Assembly: GCF_038593265.1 (NCBI RefSeq)
Contig: NZ_CP151979.1
Span: forward strand, 2,122,001 to 2,186,000
Source: Ureibacillus sp. FSL W7-1570
Lineage (GTDB): Bacteria; Bacillota; Bacilli; Bacillales_A; Planococcaceae
Length of the DNA stretch: 64,000 nt
Reading direction: 5' to 3'
Part shown: positions 42,858 to 52,483 of the stretch, piece by piece
Numbering within the stretch: the first letter of the stretch is position 1
Layout of the letters: the number at the start of each line of letters is the position of its first letter
The notes under the pieces: generated by a model
The model's database searches: none
Told to the model about the DNA's origin: nothing
What the model saw: only the letters and a program-made list of their open reading frames with translations
Translations under genes and position numbers: made by a program

Positions 42858-44604
42858 GATTCAATTCCTCCTTTGAAAGCTGGGAATAGGCGATTTCCTG
42901 GTAGGTTTTGCAACTTTCCATCAATTGTTCATGCGTACCTTTTCCGACGATTCTGCCATTTTCCAATACGATGATTTGGTCTGCATCTTTGATTGTTCCG
43001 ATCCGCTGGGCAACAATCAAAGTGGTGGCATTTCTTGTCGCATTCCTTAACGCTTCCCTTAAAGCCCGGTCCGTTTTATAATCCAAGGCGGAAAAAGAAT
43101 CATCGAAAATATAGATTTCAGGGTTGCGATAAATGGCGCGGGCAATGGATAGCCGTTGTTTTTGCCCTCCGGAAAAGTTTGCTCCCCCTTGGGCTACCGC
43201 TGCATTGTATTGCTCATCCAGCTTTTCAACAAACTCTTTTCCTTGGGCAATTTCTACCGCCCGTTTTACCGCTTCTCTTGAAACCATTTCAGAGCCGAGC
43301 GCGACATTTGATGCAACCGTACCGCTAAATAATACCGCCGTTTGTGAAACATACCCGATTTTTGCATGAAGTGCATCCTGCTTATATTCTTTCACGTTGA
43401 TTCCGTCCACCAACACTTCTCCCTCTGTTGCATCGTAAAACCGGGGAATCAAATTCACAATTGTTGTTTTCCCGCTTCCCGTTGAACCGATGAAAGCAAC
43501 CGTTTCTCCTTTTTGCGCTTTGAAACTGATATTGTGGAGCACCGGTTCAGCCGATCCGGGATAGGTAAAACTGACATTTTTAAACTCCACTTCACCTGCA
43601 TGTTTCGGATTGCCCTTTGTTTCAGTACCATCTTTAATTTTCGTTTTAGTCTCAAGTACTTCCAATATCCGCTTCACTGATACGGAAACACGCGGAAGCA
43701 TCACAAACACAATGCTGACCATCATAAAGGCGATGACGACTTGCATGGCATAGGACGTGAATACGACCATATTGGAAAAGAGGGTGATACGGTCTTCCAG
43801 CGCCGCTTCATGAATGATAAATGCGCCAATCCAATAAATCGAAAGGCTTAGCCCGGACATGATCAAGGACATTCCGGGTGGAACCATCACCATAAGACGG
43901 CTGACAAACAAGTTTGTATTCGTCAAATCGTTATTCGCTTTTTCAAACTTTTCCGTTTGATGTTTCTCGGCATTATACGCCCTGATCACGCGAAGCCCCG
44001 TCAAATTTTCACGGGTCACCCGGTTCAAATTATCCGTCAGGGTTTGGATCATTTTGAATTTTGGAATGGCAAATACAATAATCATGGTCAACATCAGGAT
44101 TAAAATGAACACGGCTGCACCGGTTGCCGCTGTCCATTGCCAGCTTTTATTGGAAATTTTCACAATGGCCCATGTCGCCAAGATCGGTGCTTTAATCAAC
44201 ACCTGCAAACCCATTGCTATAAACAGCTGGACTTGTGTAATATCATTCGTTGAACGGGTAATCAAACTGGCCGTCGAAAAACGGTTCATCTCTTCCATTG
44301 AAAAAGAGAGTGTCTTTTCAAAAATCTGGCCGCGAAGACGTTTCGATAAACCGGCTGCAATTTTTGCAGTGGTAAAACAGACAATGATTGAAGCCATCAT
44401 GCTGCCGATTGCACAAAGCAACATGGAACTGCCCGGTTTGATGAGCTCTTTTACAGATGTCCCTTCCATTTGGATGAGCGTTGTAATTTCCGCCATATAA
44501 TCGGGCAGTTTCAAATCCAGCCACACTTGAACAATAATTAGAAAAATTCCGAGGAACATCAAGCTCCATTCTGTTTTATGAAAATACTTTACGATTTTTA
44601 GCAT
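42850..44604 (-). CDS. ABC exporter half-transporter, first of pair (YfiB-like)
   Basis: A 584-residue half-transporter: six-helix domain (about residues 15-310) and ATPase with Walker A GSTGSGKTT, signature FSGGQKQRLSIARAI and IYIFDDSFSALD. In the last motif the catalytic glutamate after Walker B is aspartate, so this is probably the degenerate site of an asymmetric heterodimer. AAAGGAG precedes the ATG. Pairs with the overlapping downstream gene. Confidence 0.9.
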   Translation of the reverse strand: MLKIVKYFHKTEWSLMFLGIFLIIVQVWLDLKLPDYMAEITTLIQMEGTSVKELIKPGSSMLLCAIGSMMASIIVCFTTAKIAAGLSKRLRGQIFEKTLSFSMEEMNRFSTASLITRSTNDITQVQLFIAMGLQVLIKAPILATWAIVKISNKSWQWTAATGAAVFILILMLTMIIVFAIPKFKMIQTLTDNLNRVTRENLTGLRVIRAYNAEKHQTEKFEKANNDLTNTNLFVSRLMVMVPPGMSLIMSGLSLSIYWIGAFIIHEAALEDRITLFSNMVVFTSYAMQVVIAFMMVSIVFVMLPRVSVSVKRILEVLETKTKIKDGTETKGNPKHAGEVEFKNVSFTYPGSAEPVLHNISFKAQKGETVAFIGSTGSGKTTIVNLIPRFYDATEGEVLVDGINVKEYKQDALHAKIGYVSQTAVLFSGTVASNVALGSEMVSREAVKRAVEIAQGKEFVEKLDEQYNAAVAQGGANFSGGQKQRLSIARAIYRNPEIYIFDDSFSALDYKTDRALREALRNATRNATTLIVAQRIGTIKDADQIIVLENGRIVGKGTHEQLMESCKTYQEIAYSQLSKEELNHG

Positions 44605-44774
44605 CTTGCAACTCCTTTTTTCATATCAGAAGGGTTATCGTTATGGATGCGCGTAAAAACGATTTTTTGATTGCCCATAACAGCAACAGTAACTCAGAGC
44701 CAAGAGATTCCAATGCCAATAATAAAGGCTGTGGCGATCATAAAGCAGAAAATTGTTTCGGGACAAATAAAAAA

Positions 44775-44804
44775 CTCCTATTTGTATTGTCCTACAAACA
44801 GGAG
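44775..44804 (-). terminator. Terminator of the 63-residue gene
   Basis: CTCCTATTTGTA / TACAAACAGGAG with one mismatch; the minus strand continues with TTTTTTATTTG. The stretch 44605-44774 downstream, before the ABC exporter, holds nothing else I can support. Confidence 0.75.
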
Positions 44805-44858
44805 CATAAACAAAGGAATTTTTCCACTGTTTCCTTAAATATTTCATAATTTAACCAT

Positions 44859-45050
44859 TCATTTAACAGAACTCCAATACGCATCGCTTAAAGAACAGTC
44901 CACATACTCGCGTAATGCCGCATCCACAATCGTTTGGTGGGCGATATCCAACTGATTATATAAATCTTCAAACTCACTTCCATCCATGATTTCAAGTTCA
45001 TTCATTAATTTCGCAACAATTTCATTTTGTTTTGAATTGTTAATCAACAT
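44859..45050 (-). CDS. Small acidic hypothetical protein
   Basis: A 63-residue acidic, helical protein (MDGSEFEDLYNQLDIAHQTIVDAALREYVDCSLSDAYW) not recognised. AAGGAG lies 9 bases before the ATG and a terminator follows, so it looks like a real monocistronic gene. It has no membrane segment. Confidence 0.58.
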   Translation of the reverse strand: MLINNSKQNEIVAKLMNELEIMDGSEFEDLYNQLDIAHQTIVDAALREYVDCSLSDAYWSSVK

Positions 45051-45326
45051 ATAAATCAGCTCCTTAAAATATCTCCTTTAATTTATTCTTTCAGTCAAAC
45101 GACTTTTTACTCTCTATATATGTATTCCGAAATCCTGTTCCCTCACGTTCCTATTATGTATAGTTCTTATTATCATCATACTGAATTTCCGGATTTTTTT
45201 TCTTACAAAATTATGTCGTTCGTGAATAAATTATGGAATTTTAAATCTTGTTATAGTCCGTTACACACTACCTGTTTACTTTTCTATACCCTTTTTTAAA
45301 GCAGTTTAAACAACTGTAGCCATCAA

Positions 45327-45597
45327 TTAGAAGCATAATATTCTGCTAAAATCATCCCATACGGATTCCAGCCGCATTAGATCTTCTGTTATCGCTAAAC
45401 GCCCTCTTACAGATCCCTTTGCATGTAAAGCTGGCGGTTGGTTTTTTCTTGAAATTTGAGCAATTTCATTAAACTTGAATTCTTTATTACTTGCACTCAT
45501 GCAATCTTTAATTTATTCGTTGAACTGTCTGTCATAACTTCACAATCCCCCTCTCCCGCATAAATGGATAACAAATATAACGACCGTTTTTGACCAT
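45327..45597 (-). pseudogene. Decayed copy of the cobalamin adenosyltransferase gene
   Basis: Minus-strand fragments resemble the intact gene at 48886-49410. From 45597: MVKNGRYICYPFMRE, stop at 45532, versus RYICYTYMRE at the intact N-terminus. From 45500 to 45327, after frame changes: HAKGSVRGRLAIT-ED..LESVWDDFS versus HANGSVRGNLAITKED..LSSRYDYYS. The order and rough spacing match the intact gene, but the frame is broken at least twice and everything after the WDDFS region, including the ATP-binding C-terminal half, is missing. There is no ribosome site for the second fragment. The 45051-45326 stretch next to it is AT-rich and featureless. Confidence 0.72.
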
Positions 45598-45708
45598 ACG
45601 AAAAATGCTGATTGGCATATCCGAAATGATGGAATAATGTAAAATTTTGTTATACTGTTGCATTTATAAAATGATTTATGCTAGATTATAGTTAATTTCA
45701 TATCGAGG

Positions 45709-45873
45709 GTGTTTAAGTGCTCTTCTTGGAAGAGGTAAAAGGAAAACTAGTGAAAATCTAGTACAGCCCCCGCTACTGTGAGGATGGATGAAACTAACAG
45801 TAACCACTGAATGTTACATTCGGGAAGGGTTAGGAGTAAGAGGAAGTCCGAGTCAGGAAGCCTGCTTAAACAC
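45709..45873 (+). promoter_or_regulatory. Cobalamin (B12) riboswitch
   Basis: Closed by stem GTGTTTAAG (45709-45717) with CTTAAACAC (45865-45873). It contains the conserved core GTACAGCCCCCGCTACTGTGA and, near the 3' end, GAAGTCCGAGTCAGGAAGCCTGC-type B12-box sequence (45843-45865). A weak promoter TTGCAT-N18-TAGATT with extended TGC (45658-45687) precedes it. It controls the btuFCD-adenosyltransferase operon, most likely by premature termination at 45951. Confidence 0.93.
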
Positions 45874-45950
45874 TTTGCAAACGTCTTTTCGGGTGGGAAA
45901 AGAACGGGTGCAAGCAAGTCATGCTTTTTTGTGCTTTTTAACGCTTTCAC

Positions 45951-45987
45951 GCCTGTATTCCCACTTGGGATACAGGCTTTTTATTTT
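45951..45987 (+). terminator. Riboswitch expression-platform terminator
   Basis: GCCTGTATTCCC / GGGATACAGGC with one bulged T, followed by TTTTTATTTT, about 60 bp before btuF. Confidence 0.85.
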
Positions 45988-46045
45988 GGTTTAATGTGTG
46001 GCCACACTAAACATATAAAAAATTTTATAGAAAAGGAGATTTGTG

Positions 46046-47035
46046 ATGAATCAATTCACCAAATTGCTACTACCCATATTGCTTTTATTATTTTTAACAG
46101 CTTGTAATACCGATACTGCCAACAATGATGATGAAAATTCGACAAATCAACCATCCGAACAAGCTAAACAATCGGCTTATCCGCTGACGGTGACAGATGG
46201 CCGTGGTAAGGAAATTACCATTTCGGAAAAACCGAAACGTATTGTTTCGACTGCTTTAGCTGTCGATGAATTGCTGGTGGATTTAGTACCTTCTGAAAAT
46301 CTTGTAGGCGTCACAGCGATTTCTAGTGATCCAGCGATTTCCAATGTTGCAGGCAAAACCGATTCAATTGAAACGAAATTTGAAACCGTAACAGCCGAGC
46401 AAATTTTAGCATTAAAGCCAGATTTGGTGATTATTCCTTCTTACGTTAATCCAGATGTATTGAATCAATTAGAAAATGCCGGAATTACAACATTCCAAGT
46501 CATCGATGACACTTCCTTTGAAGGTATTTTAAAAACCGTTGAAACGCTGGGGAAAATTGTCGGAGAACAAGAAAAAGCGAATAACTTAATCGCGGATATT
46601 CAAAAACGAATCGATGCATTAAAAGAAAAAGCGGACAAAAAAGAAAATAAACCCCGCGTTCTTTATTACACGGAATACTCCTCCAGTGTGACAGACAATA
46701 CCACAATCGGTGAAATGATTAAATTAGCCGGCGGAATTAATGTTGTATCGGAAGCAGGGATTGTAGGCGAATCCTACCCTGACTACCCGGAAATTTCAAA
46801 AGAGGTATTGGTTCAATTAAAACCAGATGTGATTTTTACAACTGCCTGGGGGTCTACTACAAACAATGGGGAGCCGGCTTTCGTAACAGAATGGAAAAAA
46901 GACCCTGCACTAAAAGACGTGCCAGCTATTAAAAACAATAAGATTTATGTGCTAGACAGCGCCAATGTAACCACTGCCTCCCACTATGTAATCGAAGGAG
47001 CAGAAGAAATGGCTGCGATTTTATCTAAGGAGTAA
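46046..47035 (+). CDS. btuF: Cobalamin ABC transporter substrate-binding lipoprotein BtuF
   Basis: A 329-residue lipoprotein (lipobox LTAC, Cys near residue 20) with a periplasmic-binding fold of the BtuF/FhuD class: PKRIVSTALAVDELLVDL, LKPDLVIIPSYVNP, and the C-terminal YVIEGAEEMAAIL. The upstream B12 riboswitch shows the ligand to be cobalamin or a corrinoid rather than a siderophore. ATG 46046 has AAAGGAG 7 bases upstream. btuC begins 6 bp after the stop. Confidence 0.9.
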   Translation: MNQFTKLLLPILLLLFLTACNTDTANNDDENSTNQPSEQAKQSAYPLTVTDGRGKEITISEKPKRIVSTALAVDELLVDLVPSENLVGVTAISSDPAISNVAGKTDSIETKFETVTAEQILALKPDLVIIPSYVNPDVLNQLENAGITTFQVIDDTSFEGILKTVETLGKIVGEQEKANNLIADIQKRIDALKEKADKKENKPRVLYYTEYSSSVTDNTTIGEMIKLAGGINVVSEAGIVGESYPDYPEISKEVLVQLKPDVIFTTAWGSTTNNGEPAFVTEWKKDPALKDVPAIKNNKIYVLDSANVTTASHYVIEGAEEMAAILSKE

Positions 47036-47041
47036 CAAAAG

Positions 47042-48070
47042 ATGAAGCAACTGAAAATGCCCGTCTTTTTTATCGCCAGTTTTATATTATTTCTATTCAG
47101 TATCGTCATCGCCACGAGTTTCGGTGGCGTGACGATTCCCTTTTTTGAAACCGTTCAAGTTTTTTTGGCTAAACTTCCTTTTTTCTATTTTGAAACGGAC
47201 TCTACCTTTGAACAGATTTTGCTTTATATTCGCTTGCCACGTGTCATTGTAGCAAGCATTGTTGGTGCCAGTTTAGCTGTGTGTGGGGTGGTCATGCAAA
47301 GCTTATTCCGCAATCCGATGGCAGAACCGGGCATCATTGGCATCTCATCAGGAGGCTCTTTAGGAGGAGTCATTGCTATTTATTTTGGATTATCTCATAT
47401 CAGTACCTTTTTTGTTCCTGTCTTTGGTTTTTTAGGGGCTCTCCTCACTTTGCTTCTTGTCTATATCATTTCTACATCAAACGGCAAAACATCCATGTTA
47501 ACTCTTCTTTTAACAGGGGTCGCCATCAGTTCGTTCATTTCCGCTTGCAGTTCTCTTATTATTACATACGCGAGCTACGGCCAATTGCAGCAAATTCTAT
47601 ACTGGCTTATGGGCAATTTAAATGGACGGGATTGGGATGATGTAAAGCTGTTAATCCTCCCTTTTATCCTTTGCAATATTCTCATATTCAGCTACCGCAA
47701 GCAGTTGGATATTTTATTGCTTGGGGAAGAGGAAGCGAAAAACTTGGGCATCCATGTGCAACGGACACGCACCATTTTATTAATTAGCGCTTCTTTATTA
47801 ACAGGGGTTTGCGTCTCTTTGACTGGCGCCATCGGATTTGTCGGCTTAATTGTTCCTCATATGATTCGCTTGTTGATTGGGCCAACCCATCGTTATTTGA
47901 TACCAACCAGTCTGATAGGTGGTGCATTATTTTTAACATTGGCTGACTTAATCGCGCGCCTCGTTATTCGCCCAGCTGAAATTCAAATTGGGATCATTAC
48001 TGCATTCTTAGGTGCTCCATATTTTATTTTCTTAATATTGCGCCAGAAAAAAATGGAGGGACTTTTATGA
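47042..48070 (+). CDS. btuC: Cobalamin ABC transporter permease BtuC (FecCD family)
   Basis: A 342-residue permease with about ten hydrophobic segments. FRNPMAEPGIIGISSGGSLGG near residue 90 and GAIGFVGLIVPHMIRLLIGPTHR near 260 are the family signatures contacting the ATPase. It overlaps btuD by 4 bp. Forms the channel for corrinoid import with BtuD and BtuF. Confidence 0.93.
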   Translation: MKQLKMPVFFIASFILFLFSIVIATSFGGVTIPFFETVQVFLAKLPFFYFETDSTFEQILLYIRLPRVIVASIVGASLAVCGVVMQSLFRNPMAEPGIIGISSGGSLGGVIAIYFGLSHISTFFVPVFGFLGALLTLLLVYIISTSNGKTSMLTLLLTGVAISSFISACSSLIITYASYGQLQQILYWLMGNLNGRDWDDVKLLILPFILCNILIFSYRKQLDILLLGEEEAKNLGIHVQRTRTILLISASLLTGVCVSLTGAIGFVGLIVPHMIRLLIGPTHRYLIPTSLIGGALFLTLADLIARLVIRPAEIQIGIITAFLGAPYFIFLILRQKKMEGLL

Positions 48071-48855
48071 ATGAAGCGGCTCTTGAAATTCAATCTTTAA
48101 CCTTTCATCGGAATGCCCGAACCATTTTTAATAACCTTTCCTTCACTGTTGAAAAAGGGAAGTTTATTGCCCTCATTGGACCGAATGGAACGGGAAAATC
48201 TACCTTATTAAAATGTTTGGCCGGCATTAATCGGATTGATAGCGGAGACATTAAAATTTTTAATCGGTCCCTTCGACAGCTGAAACCTTTGGAAATCGCC
48301 AAACGCATCACCTATATGCCCCAAACGACCACATTAGAGACGAATTTTACTGTGCAACAAGTGGTCGAAATGGGGCGTTATCCACACAAAAAACGGTTTT
48401 CCCGCTGGATGAAAACCGATCAGCTGGCCGTCAAAAAAGCGTTGGAGCAAGTCGGCATCAGCCATTTGAAACATCGATTTGTCCCTTCTTTATCTGGAGG
48501 AGAACGGCAGCTTGTCTATTTAGCAAAAGCCATTGCTCAAGAAACAGATATTTTACTATTAGATGAACCGACTTCTGACTTAGATATTTACTATCAAGTC
48601 ATTGTAACGGACATTCTTCATTCTCTCGTACAGGAAGGAAAAACGGTCATAGCAGCCATTCATGATATCAATTTAGCTACCCGCATTTGTGACCAATGTA
48701 TTTTTTTAAAAGATGGAAAGTTTGTGGCTTATAATGCCCCTTCTGACGCGTTAAATACCGAAAATATTGCCAAAACATTTCAGGTGAAATCCATCATTTA
48801 TCAAGAACCTTTAATGAAGAAGAAGCAGATGATTCCTTTTGATGTATTAACATAA
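48067..48855 (+). CDS. btuD: Cobalamin ABC transporter ATPase BtuD
   Basis: A 262-residue ATPase with Walker A GPNGTGKST, signature LSGGERQLVYLAKAIA, Walker B ILLLDEPTSDLD and the switch His in AAIHDINLA. It powers corrinoid import. Overlaps btuC by 4 bp. Confidence 0.93.
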   Translation: MNEAALEIQSLTFHRNARTIFNNLSFTVEKGKFIALIGPNGTGKSTLLKCLAGINRIDSGDIKIFNRSLRQLKPLEIAKRITYMPQTTTLETNFTVQQVVEMGRYPHKKRFSRWMKTDQLAVKKALEQVGISHLKHRFVPSLSGGERQLVYLAKAIAQETDILLLDEPTSDLDIYYQVIVTDILHSLVQEGKTVIAAIHDINLATRICDQCIFLKDGKFVAYNAPSDALNTENIAKTFQVKSIIYQEPLMKKKQMIPFDVLT

Positions 48856-48885
48856 TCTGATTATTTATTAGGAGAGTGATATTCA

Positions 48886-49410
48886 ATGAAAAAAGATTTG
48901 CGTTATATTTGTTATACCTATATGAGGGAGAAAAGCTGCAAAGTGGATTATGAAGTGCTTTCGGATGCATTAACCGTCAGCATTGGCATGGTGATTCCCT
49001 ATTTAACCAAAGAGCCTGAGCAAATCATAAAAGATGATCTCATTCATCTGCAACAATTAACGTATCACGCCAATGGTTCTGTACGGGGCAATCTGGCCAT
49101 CACGAAAGAAGATGTTGAATGGTTAAGCTCGCGGTACGACTATTATAGCGGGCAAGTGGGCGAAGCAATGAAACATTTCGTCATCCCACAAGGGTGTCAG
49201 GCAGCCATGCATTTGCACCGGGTAAGAAATGATGCAAAGATTGTTTACCGCGCCCTCCATCATGTCCATAAAGAAAAACCCGTCAGCGATTTATTATTTC
49301 AGTTTATAGGCCTTCTTTCCAATGTTGCCCATGCCATGGCGCTTTACGTTAACAAGCTCAACGATGTGAAAGAAATTCCTTTCCATACCAAATCTTATAT
49401 TCTAAAATGA
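48886..49410 (+). CDS. Cob(I)alamin adenosyltransferase-like protein (PduO type)
   Basis: A 174-residue helical protein. Its C-terminal half aligns by eye with PduO-type ATP:cob(I)alamin adenosyltransferases: RYDYYSGQVGEAMKHFVIPQG, then ALHHV and a helix near LLSNVAHAMALYVN. It would convert imported B12 into adenosylcobalamin, fitting the riboswitch-controlled btuFCD genes 30 bp upstream. The classical N-terminal glycine-rich ATP loop of PduO is not obvious, so the N-terminus is divergent. A terminator follows. A truncated copy lies inverted at 45.3-45.6 kb. Confidence 0.75.
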   Translation: MKKDLRYICYTYMREKSCKVDYEVLSDALTVSIGMVIPYLTKEPEQIIKDDLIHLQQLTYHANGSVRGNLAITKEDVEWLSSRYDYYSGQVGEAMKHFVIPQGCQAAMHLHRVRNDAKIVYRALHHVHKEKPVSDLLFQFIGLLSNVAHAMALYVNKLNDVKEIPFHTKSYILK

Positions 49411-49416
49411 CAAAGA

Positions 49417-49459
49417 AAAAGCCTTGATACAGCAAGCATTTGGCTATATCAAGGCTTTT
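49417..49459. terminator. Terminator of the B12 operon, repeat-type
   Basis: AAAAGCCTTGATA / TATCAAGGCTTTT, flanked by T or A runs on both strands, so it can also end the convergent 49642 gene. It contains the 20-mer CCTTGATACAGCAAGCATTT that recurs at 50404. Confidence 0.82.
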
Positions 49460-49641
49460 TGGTTATGACTTATCATTAATCTTGTCACAAACAATGTATA
49501 AAAGTACGCCCTTTTCAGGCAGTTCGGTCAATCCTACCGGCGCAAATTTGGTGCAAATAGCTGAACATGAATTTATTGTAATAAATGGAATTTATCCATA
49601 GCAGTTGTCCCCGTATTAATCAGATCCCAACAAAATTCGTA

Positions 49642-50196
49642 TTAGGAAATGAAAATATGGAAAAGAGCAATAACCATTGTAACAGCGATTAACGTCATAT
49701 GTGTTGTTCGTAAGCTCTTAACCTTTTTATTGTTAAATAACATTAACCCAATCAAACCGGCTATTCCCAACACAATAGCTGATACTAGTCCACTAACCCC
49801 TTCATCTTCCAATCTTCCTTCATGAAGGTACATGAGAATGCCGTGACAGATACTTAAAAGGACCGTGACGATTCCAATCAGTATGTGGTATTTACCCAAA
49901 AATTTCGTCAACGATATATAGATTTGCTTAATTGACGGAAATGTCGTAATCATCGGTTTGGTTAATCTTCTCATCGGAAATATTAACCCAGCCACTGCAA
50001 ATGTGATAACCGTCCCCCAGCCAATCATTTCTCCTGCATCTTCATAGCGGTCGTCTATATGTTCTTTTTTGCCATAACCCCATTCGTAATGCTCATGATG
50101 CTCCCCAAAATCATCATCCGCAAATGCGATGTGACCAGACGTACAAATCAGTGCAAAACAGAAAATTAGTGCCATCAATAATTTCAAATAGTTCAT
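49642..50196 (-). CDS. Putative haem-b membrane protein (ferric-reductase-like)
   Basis: A 184-residue protein with a signal-like N-terminus ending near HIAFADD, a His/Asp/Glu-rich extracytoplasmic stretch (EHHEHYEWGYGKKEH), then four hydrophobic segments. Histidines at FLGKYHILIG, SICHGILMYLHEG, TTHMTLI and LFHIFIS are placed as in cytochrome b-type ferric-reductase-like domains, suggesting haem binding. The function is inferred only. ATG 50196 has AGGAGGAG just upstream. Confidence 0.6.
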   Translation of the reverse strand: MNYLKLLMALIFCFALICTSGHIAFADDDFGEHHEHYEWGYGKKEHIDDRYEDAGEMIGWGTVITFAVAGLIFPMRRLTKPMITTFPSIKQIYISLTKFLGKYHILIGIVTVLLSICHGILMYLHEGRLEDEGVSGLVSAIVLGIAGLIGLMLFNNKKVKSLRTTHMTLIAVTMVIALFHIFIS

Positions 50197-50403
50197 AAAG
50201 CTCCTCCTGTTCATCTTGATATTGACTATAAGCGTAACCAAACAAAATGAAAAATCTCTGAAATCATGGCCGAACTAAAAATTTTTCACTCTATTCTCCA
50301 TCGAAAATTCTATGTATCGGCTTTTTCAGCGTTATTCAATATCTCAGAAAAGAACAGGATATCAATGTAGAAAGGATAATGAAATGTAACCAAAAAAATA
50401 AAA

Positions 50404-50437
50404 CCTTGATACAGCAAGCATTTATGCTGTATCAAGG
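50404..50437 (-). terminator. Terminator of glmS, repeat-type
   Basis: A perfect 13-bp stem CCTTGATACAGCA / TGCTGTATCAAGG, followed on the minus strand by TTTTATTTTTTT. Shares a 20-bp identical core with the terminator at 49417. Apart from this, the 50197-50512 gap holds nothing recognisable. Confidence 0.8.
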
Positions 50438-50512
50438 CAAAAATCAGTGACATTATTCAATAATTGTGTGACAACATTAATTATCACTCACATACTGCAA
50501 GTATCGGTTATT

Positions 50513-52315
50513 TTATTCCACCGTTACAGATTTTGCTAGGTTACGAGGTTTGTCGACGTCACAGCCGCGTTCAAGAGCCGCATAGTAGCTGATGAATTGG
50601 AGCGGCACGACAGAAACAAGCGGTGTTAGAAGTGTATGAACTTTCGGAATCACCAGACGGTCATCGTGCTCATCCAGTCCTTCCATGGAAATTACGCATG
50701 CATTTGCCCCGCGCGCCACCACTTCTTTCACGTTTCCGCGGATATTCAATGCCACTGGCGCTTGTGTAACGAGGGCAAAGACTGGCGTTCCTTTTTCAAT
50801 CAACGCAATCGTACCATGCTTCAACTCCCCGCCTGCAAAACCTTCCGCCTGAATATAGGAAATTTCTTTTAACTTAAGAGCACCTTCCAAACTTACATAA
50901 TAATCGATATTGCGGCCGATGAAGAATGCATTCCGGGACTTGCTTAAATATTCATTTGAGATTTTGTGCAATTCCTCTTTGGAATCCACGATAGATTGAA
51001 TCGCGTTGGCAGCAATGGCCAGCTCTGTTTTCAAATCGAAATCGGATTTGATTCCTTTGCTTTTTCCAGTGACATAAGCGGCGATGGCAAGTACCGCAAG
51101 TTGTGCCACATAAGCTTTTGTCGATGCCACGGCAATTTCAGGGCCGGCATGTAGCAATAAAGTATAATCCGCTTCACGGGAAAGAGTGGATCCCGCAACA
51201 TTCGTAATAGTTAAAGAAGGATGGCCTAATTTTTTCACTTTTACAAGCACTTGTCTGCTGTCGGCTGTTTCACCGGATTGGGAAATGAAAATGAACAGCG
51301 GCTTTTCGGAAAGCAACGGGATGTTATAGCCAAACTCGCTGGAAATGTGCACTTCCACTGGAATTCCGGCAAGTTTTTCAAAATATTGTTTTCCTACAAG
51401 GCCTGCATGATAACTGGTTCCTGCTGCAATAATATAAATCCGGTCCGCATCGCGCAACGCTTTTAAGATCGGTTCGTCGATTGCCAATTCGCCTGCATCG
51501 TTGCTATATTCTTGAATAATTTTACGCACCACGCCAGGCTGTTCATCCATTTCTTTCAACATGTAGTGAGGATATGTTCCTTTTTCGGCATCGCTCGCAT
51601 CAAGTTCCACTGTATAAGGGTTTCGTTCAATTTTTTGTCCATCCAAAGTGGAAATTTCCACTTTATCTTTATGCACAAGTACGATTTCTTCATCATGGAT
51701 TTCAATAAATTGATTTGTCACCTGAAGCATCGCCAAAGCATCGGATGCCACCACATTGAATCCTTCACCGACTCCGATCAGCAAAGGAGATTTATTTTTT
51801 GCGACATAAATCGTTTCCGGATCTTCTTTATCAAGAAGGGCGATCGCATAAGAACCGTGCAATAAAGAGATCGCTTTGCGGAACGCCTCTTTTGTTGATA
51901 ATCCTTCATTAGCGAATAGTTCCACTAATTGAACAATCACTTCTGTATCCGTATCAGATTGCATTGGAATCTCTTTTAAATATTCTCTTTGCAACAAGTG
52001 ATAGTTTTCAATAACTCCATTGTGTACAATGGTAAATCTACCTGATGCACTTTGATGGGGATGGGCATTGACTTGATTTGGTTCACCGTGAGTCGCCCAA
52101 CGCGTATGACCAATGCCGATATTTGCTTCAACTTGATCATCAACGATTTGACGCAAGTGGGCAATTCTGCCTTTATCTTTAAAAACCGTAACACCATTTT
52201 CATTCAGAATGGCGATACCGGCTGAGTCATATCCCCGATATTCCAGTTTTTCCAATCCTTTAATTAAAATTTCCTTCGCATCCAACTTTCCGTTATATCC
52301 GACAATTCCACACAT
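50513..52315 (-). CDS. glmS: Glutamine-fructose-6-phosphate aminotransferase GlmS
   Basis: A 600-residue two-domain enzyme that makes glucosamine-6-phosphate, the first committed step to UDP-GlcNAc. The N-terminal nucleophile Cys2 (MCGIVGY) belongs to the glutaminase domain (to about residue 240). Two SIS isomerase domains follow, with [18 protein letters not shown] and the end [18 protein letters not shown] precedes the ATG. Its leader carries the glmS ribozyme, giving feedback by the product. Confidence 0.97.
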   Translation of the reverse strand: MCGIVGYNGKLDAKEILIKGLEKLEYRGYDSAGIAILNENGVTVFKDKGRIAHLRQIVDDQVEANIGIGHTRWATHGEPNQVNAHPHQSASGRFTIVHNGVIENYHLLQREYLKEIPMQSDTDTEVIVQLVELFANEGLSTKEAFRKAISLLHGSYAIALLDKEDPETIYVAKNKSPLLIGVGEGFNVVASDALAMLQVTNQFIEIHDEEIVLVHKDKVEISTLDGQKIERNPYTVELDASDAEKGTYPHYMLKEMDEQPGVVRKIIQEYSNDAGELAIDEPILKALRDADRIYIIAAGTSYHAGLVGKQYFEKLAGIPVEVHISSEFGYNIPLLSEKPLFIFISQSGETADSRQVLVKVKKLGHPSLTITNVAGSTLSREADYTLLLHAGPEIAVASTKAYVAQLAVLAIAAYVTGKSKGIKSDFDLKTELAIAANAIQSIVDSKEELHKISNEYLSKSRNAFFIGRNIDYYVSLEGALKLKEISYIQAEGFAGGELKHGTIALIEKGTPVFALVTQAPVALNIRGNVKEVVARGANACVISMEGLDEHDDRLVIPKVHTLLTPLVSVVPLQFISYYAALERGCDVDKPRNLAKSVTVE

Positions 52316-52483
52316 TTTAACATTCCTCCGTTACAAGCGATATCTTCATAGATTTGAAAAAGACAATAAAAAATACCGCCTACATCCGCTCTTTTTTTTA
52401 ACATCGAATTCTGTCTAATTCAATCAATTTAAAAAAAGAAATGTAGGTTTGATATCGCTCTATATTATTGATTATTGCCTTTT

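Noticed and set aside
44641-44847. Small membrane peptide (IATAFIIGIGISWL) upstream of the ABC exporter pair
   Set aside because: Short hydrophobic frame without a usable start and ribosome site, overlapped by another open frame; not supported.
46046-48855. Siderophore uptake as the role of the binding protein, permease and ATPase genes
   Set aside because: The family also imports iron-siderophores, but the B12 riboswitch and the adenosyltransferase in the same operon point to corrinoids.
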